Shown one piece after another: positions 61,849 through 64,000 of a DNA stretch of 64,000 nucleotides. A program made the translations under genes and the position numbers. Under the pieces are notes generated by a model, which had not been told where the DNA came from, did not search any database, and saw only the letters and a program-made list of their open reading frames with translations. Source of the stretch: Saccharomycopsis phalli (taxonomy: Eukaryota > Ascomycota > Saccharomycetes > Ascoideales > Saccharomycopsidaceae); NCBI GenBank assembly GCA_020342235.1, contig CP073217.1, forward strand, positions 930,001 to 994,000, read 5' to 3'. The number at the start of each line of letters is the position of its first letter. The first letter of the stretch is position 1.

Positions 61849-62862
61849 TTACTTTTTATTCAAAAAGCTGGAGGCCATGGACGCATACTTGCCAAAGTCA
61901 TTACCTCCCTGATTACCTCCCTGCTTCCCACCCGAGTTGCCCAAAAATCCCTGTGCCATGGACGCCAAGTTGCCGAAATCATTACCCTGGGACCCAGACC
62001 CGGATCCGCTCTTCTTACCACCTCCCAAAAACCCCGAAGCCATTGAAGCCAATCCCCCTGCTCCCTGGCCTCCACCTCCATGTCCTTGGCCACCTTGACC
62101 TCCCTGGCCTCCTAAATTAGAAGTAAATCCGTTAATCAAGTCACCTATGTTGCCAAAACCCCCATTCTGGCCCCCTCCATGACCTCCTCCTTGGCCTCCT
62201 CCATGGCCTCCGCCTTGGCTTCCACTGAGCGACGAGAGAAGCGACGTAACTCCACCAGCTCCGCCGCCCTGTTTTCCACCAGCTCCGCCAGCAAGAGAGG
62301 CGACCAACGGTCCAAGACTGCCAAGAGACTGCGACCCTGCGCCGCCGCTGCTTCCCTTGTTCATAAACAACTTAGAAAGCAACGAGAACTTGCTCTTTTG
62401 GGAGCCTCCGCTGTTGAGGACCTGGCTCATGATGACGCCCGAAAGGCCGCGTTCCTGGGCACCTAGAGTGCGGTCCTGGGACACAGACTCGTCCAAGATG
62501 TTCGAGAGGCCCTTCATCTTCTCATTGAGCCGTCTTTCCAAGATGTCGTCGCGGTGACGCTCGTTCAAATGCGACGCCTTCTCGTACGCCTGCACAGCAC
62601 CCTGGTAGTTCTTCTTGTGCTCCTCCATCTCGCCAATGGCAAGCTGGACGTACGGCGAGTCCGGATTCCGGTGCAAACTCTCCTGGATGTCCTTTCCAGC
62701 TTGGTCAAAGTCGCCAAGCAAGATCAGGGCCCTGGCACGGTTGGCAATGTACTTTGGGTCGCCTGTCTGCTTGAAAGCTTCCAGAAAATGCTGGTACGCG
62801 CCTTTTGCGTCTCCGGCCAAGAGCGCCGATTCTCCTTGTTCATTGTGCGATTCTGCCGACAT
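61849..62862 (-). CDS. TPR protein with Gly-rich linker and triplicated ASMA-x2-FL motif
   Basis: I do not recognise a yeast orthologue for this 337-residue protein. The first 110 residues form about three TPR helices (NEQGESALLAGDAKGAYQHF, ARALILLGDFDQAGKDIQ, SPYVQLAIGEMEEHKKNYQG). A charged linker and a hydrophobic segment GPLVASLAGGAGG follow, then Gly/Gln-rich sequence (GGGHGGGQ units). At the C-terminus a motif is repeated three times: LASMASGFLGG, DFGNLASMAQGFLGN and DFGKYASMASSFLNK. Similar DFG-x2-ASMA-x2-FL repeats occur in filamentous-fungal low-complexity proteins (DUF7721-like, from memory). I infer a chaperone-adaptor or self-assembling protein. It is divergent from FMN1 with 64 bp between starts. 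Confidence 0.85.
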   Translation of the reverse strand: MSAESHNEQGESALLAGDAKGAYQHFLEAFKQTGDPKYIANRARALILLGDFDQAGKDIQESLHRNPDSPYVQLAIGEMEEHKKNYQGAVQAYEKASHLNERHRDDILERRLNEKMKGLSNILDESVSQDRTLGAQERGLSGVIMSQVLNSGGSQKSKFSLLSKLFMNKGSSGGAGSQSLGSLGPLVASLAGGAGGKQGGGAGGVTSLLSSLSGSQGGGHGGGQGGGHGGGQNGGFGNIGDLINGFTSNLGGQGGQGGQGHGGGGQGAGGLASMASGFLGGGKKSGSGSGSQGNDFGNLASMAQGFLGNSGGKQGGNQGGNDFGKYASMASSFLNKK

Positions 62863-62926
62863 TATTTGCTGATGATGGCTTGTCAGTTGCTTGCTTTATA
62901 CCCCCCGGGGCCACAGTTACCCGGCA

Positions 62927-63502
62927 ATGTCTCTATCCGTCGAGGCTGGGACACACTTACCAATGACCAGGCCTGAAATTCCAGACCGTCCCAACGCACC
63001 GTTCCCACTCCAGGAATCGAGTCATGTTGACGCGGGGTTCGGACGCGGGTCCGCCGATTTGGGAATTCCCACTGCCAATGTGAAATTTCCGGACATGTCG
63101 CGCGAGTTCCGCGACTTGGATGCCGGAGTGTACTTTGGGTATTGTCGGTTGCTGCTGGAACATCAGGGGGAAAAACAGGTTACTGTCGGGGAGCGGCGGG
63201 TGAATTTCAACTACGGGAGTCAGCTCTCAAGCAAGGAGGAAGGCACAGTGTATCCGCATGTCATGTCGATTGGCTGGAACCCGTTTTACGGCAACCAAGA
63301 AAAGACGGCTGAGATCCACATTATCCACAAGTTTGAGGGCGACTTTTACGGGGCAGGGATCACGTTCAATGTGTTGGGCTATGTGCGGCCGGAGTTAGAC
63401 TACACCACCAAGGAGGCCTTGATTGAGGATATAAAAACCGATATTCTGAGCTCGTTGGCATGCCTTGCAAAGCCAGGGTACTTGGAGTATAGCCAGATGT
63501 AG
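62927..63502 (+). CDS. FMN1: Riboflavin kinase Fmn1
   Basis: The protein makes FMN from riboflavin and ATP. It is 191 residues from ATG 62927 or 179 from ATG 62963; the second begins MTRPEIPDRP just before the conserved domain and may be the main start. The flavokinase fold shows GFGRGSADLGIPTANVKF (PTAN with its Mg/ATP-binding Thr and Asn), DAGVYFGY, VMSIGWNPFYGNQEKTAEIHIIH with the catalytic Glu, and ELDYTTKEALIEDI near the end. The length suits the monofunctional eukaryotic enzyme. The N-terminus lacks the membrane anchor seen in S. cerevisiae Fmn1, so a cytosolic enzyme is inferred. Confidence 0.94.
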   Translation: MSLSVEAGTHLPMTRPEIPDRPNAPFPLQESSHVDAGFGRGSADLGIPTANVKFPDMSREFRDLDAGVYFGYCRLLLEHQGEKQVTVGERRVNFNYGSQLSSKEEGTVYPHVMSIGWNPFYGNQEKTAEIHIIHKFEGDFYGAGITFNVLGYVRPELDYTTKEALIEDIKTDILSSLACLAKPGYLEYSQM

Positions 63503-63506
63503 CATT

Positions 63507-63520
63507 GCGTCACGTGACGC
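63507..63520. promoter_or_regulatory. 14-bp palindromic E-box upstream of KRR1
   Basis: GCGTCACGTGACGC is a perfect palindrome, 39 bp before the KRR1 ATG and just after the FMN1 stop. It is the same TCACGTGA core as between DNF3 and SSH4. Binding by a Cbf1-like factor is inferred. Confidence 0.5.
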
Positions 63521-63523
63521 TGA

Positions 63524-64000
<477 letters not shown>

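Overview
The window is a stretch of a budding-yeast nuclear chromosome (Saccharomycotina), most likely from the CUG-Ser clade (the Debaryomyces/Candida/Metschnikowia group). Three lines support this. (i) The genes are clear orthologues of yeast housekeeping and secretory-pathway genes. (ii) Short introns carry yeast-type signals (GTANGT or GTGAGT donors, CTAAC branch sites). (iii) CTG codons sit at serine positions: a WSC-type sensor near 24.4 kb has repeat units that differ only by TCG versus CTG. CTG in these genes should therefore be read as Ser. The species cannot be named from the sequence.

Layout: 1-3.5 kb, 3' part of a steryl-glucosidase (EGH1-like), a BLOC-1 subunit (SNN1-like) and OST3. 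5.1-8.3 kb, a second GH5 glucosidase (YBR056W-like) and a Pho2/Grf10-type homeodomain factor with 2.2 kb of gene-free upstream DNA. 10.6-19.8 kb, flippase DNF3, the Rsp5 adaptor SSH4, an unknown basic protein and an ORM sphingolipid regulator. 20.6-27.1 kb, the pH factor RIM101, a spliced OST5, a WSC wall sensor and CRP1. 28.0-36.2 kb, a spliced NCR1 and TFC8 flanking a 2.3 kb AT-rich gap. 36.7-46.0 kb, a coiled-coil unknown, RPL13, SOK1, RPS16, RPP1 and SIP5. 47.7-52.1 kb, a large Ser-rich membrane protein and HAC1. 52.1-55.9 kb, the largest gene-free block (3.7 kb). 55.9-64 kb, a very dense cluster: AIM36, TIF34/SNU23, SERF/BUG1, MRPS8/TPP1, a TPR-Gly-rich protein/FMN1, and the 5' part of KRR1.

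Seven genes are reconstructed with introns (OST5, NCR1, RPL13, RPS16, TIF34, the SERF gene and the BUG1-like gene). The introns run from 35 to 202 bp, six of them under 80 bp, and in all of them the branch site ends only 5-7 nt before the acceptor. HAC1 shows a predicted 77-nt Ire1 (non-spliceosomal) intron: two CNG|CNGN sites whose joining replaces the C-terminus in frame. Many ER, secretory and membrane-homeostasis genes occur here (OST3, OST5, HAC1, ORM, NCR1, DNF3, SSH4, BUG1-like), but nothing shows that they form a functional cluster.

The long gaps carry simple and minisatellite repeats, a 177-bp tandem duplication next to HAC1, and E-boxes upstream of ribosomal protein genes. I see no tRNA, rRNA, CRISPR array, transposon or viral fossil that I can support.
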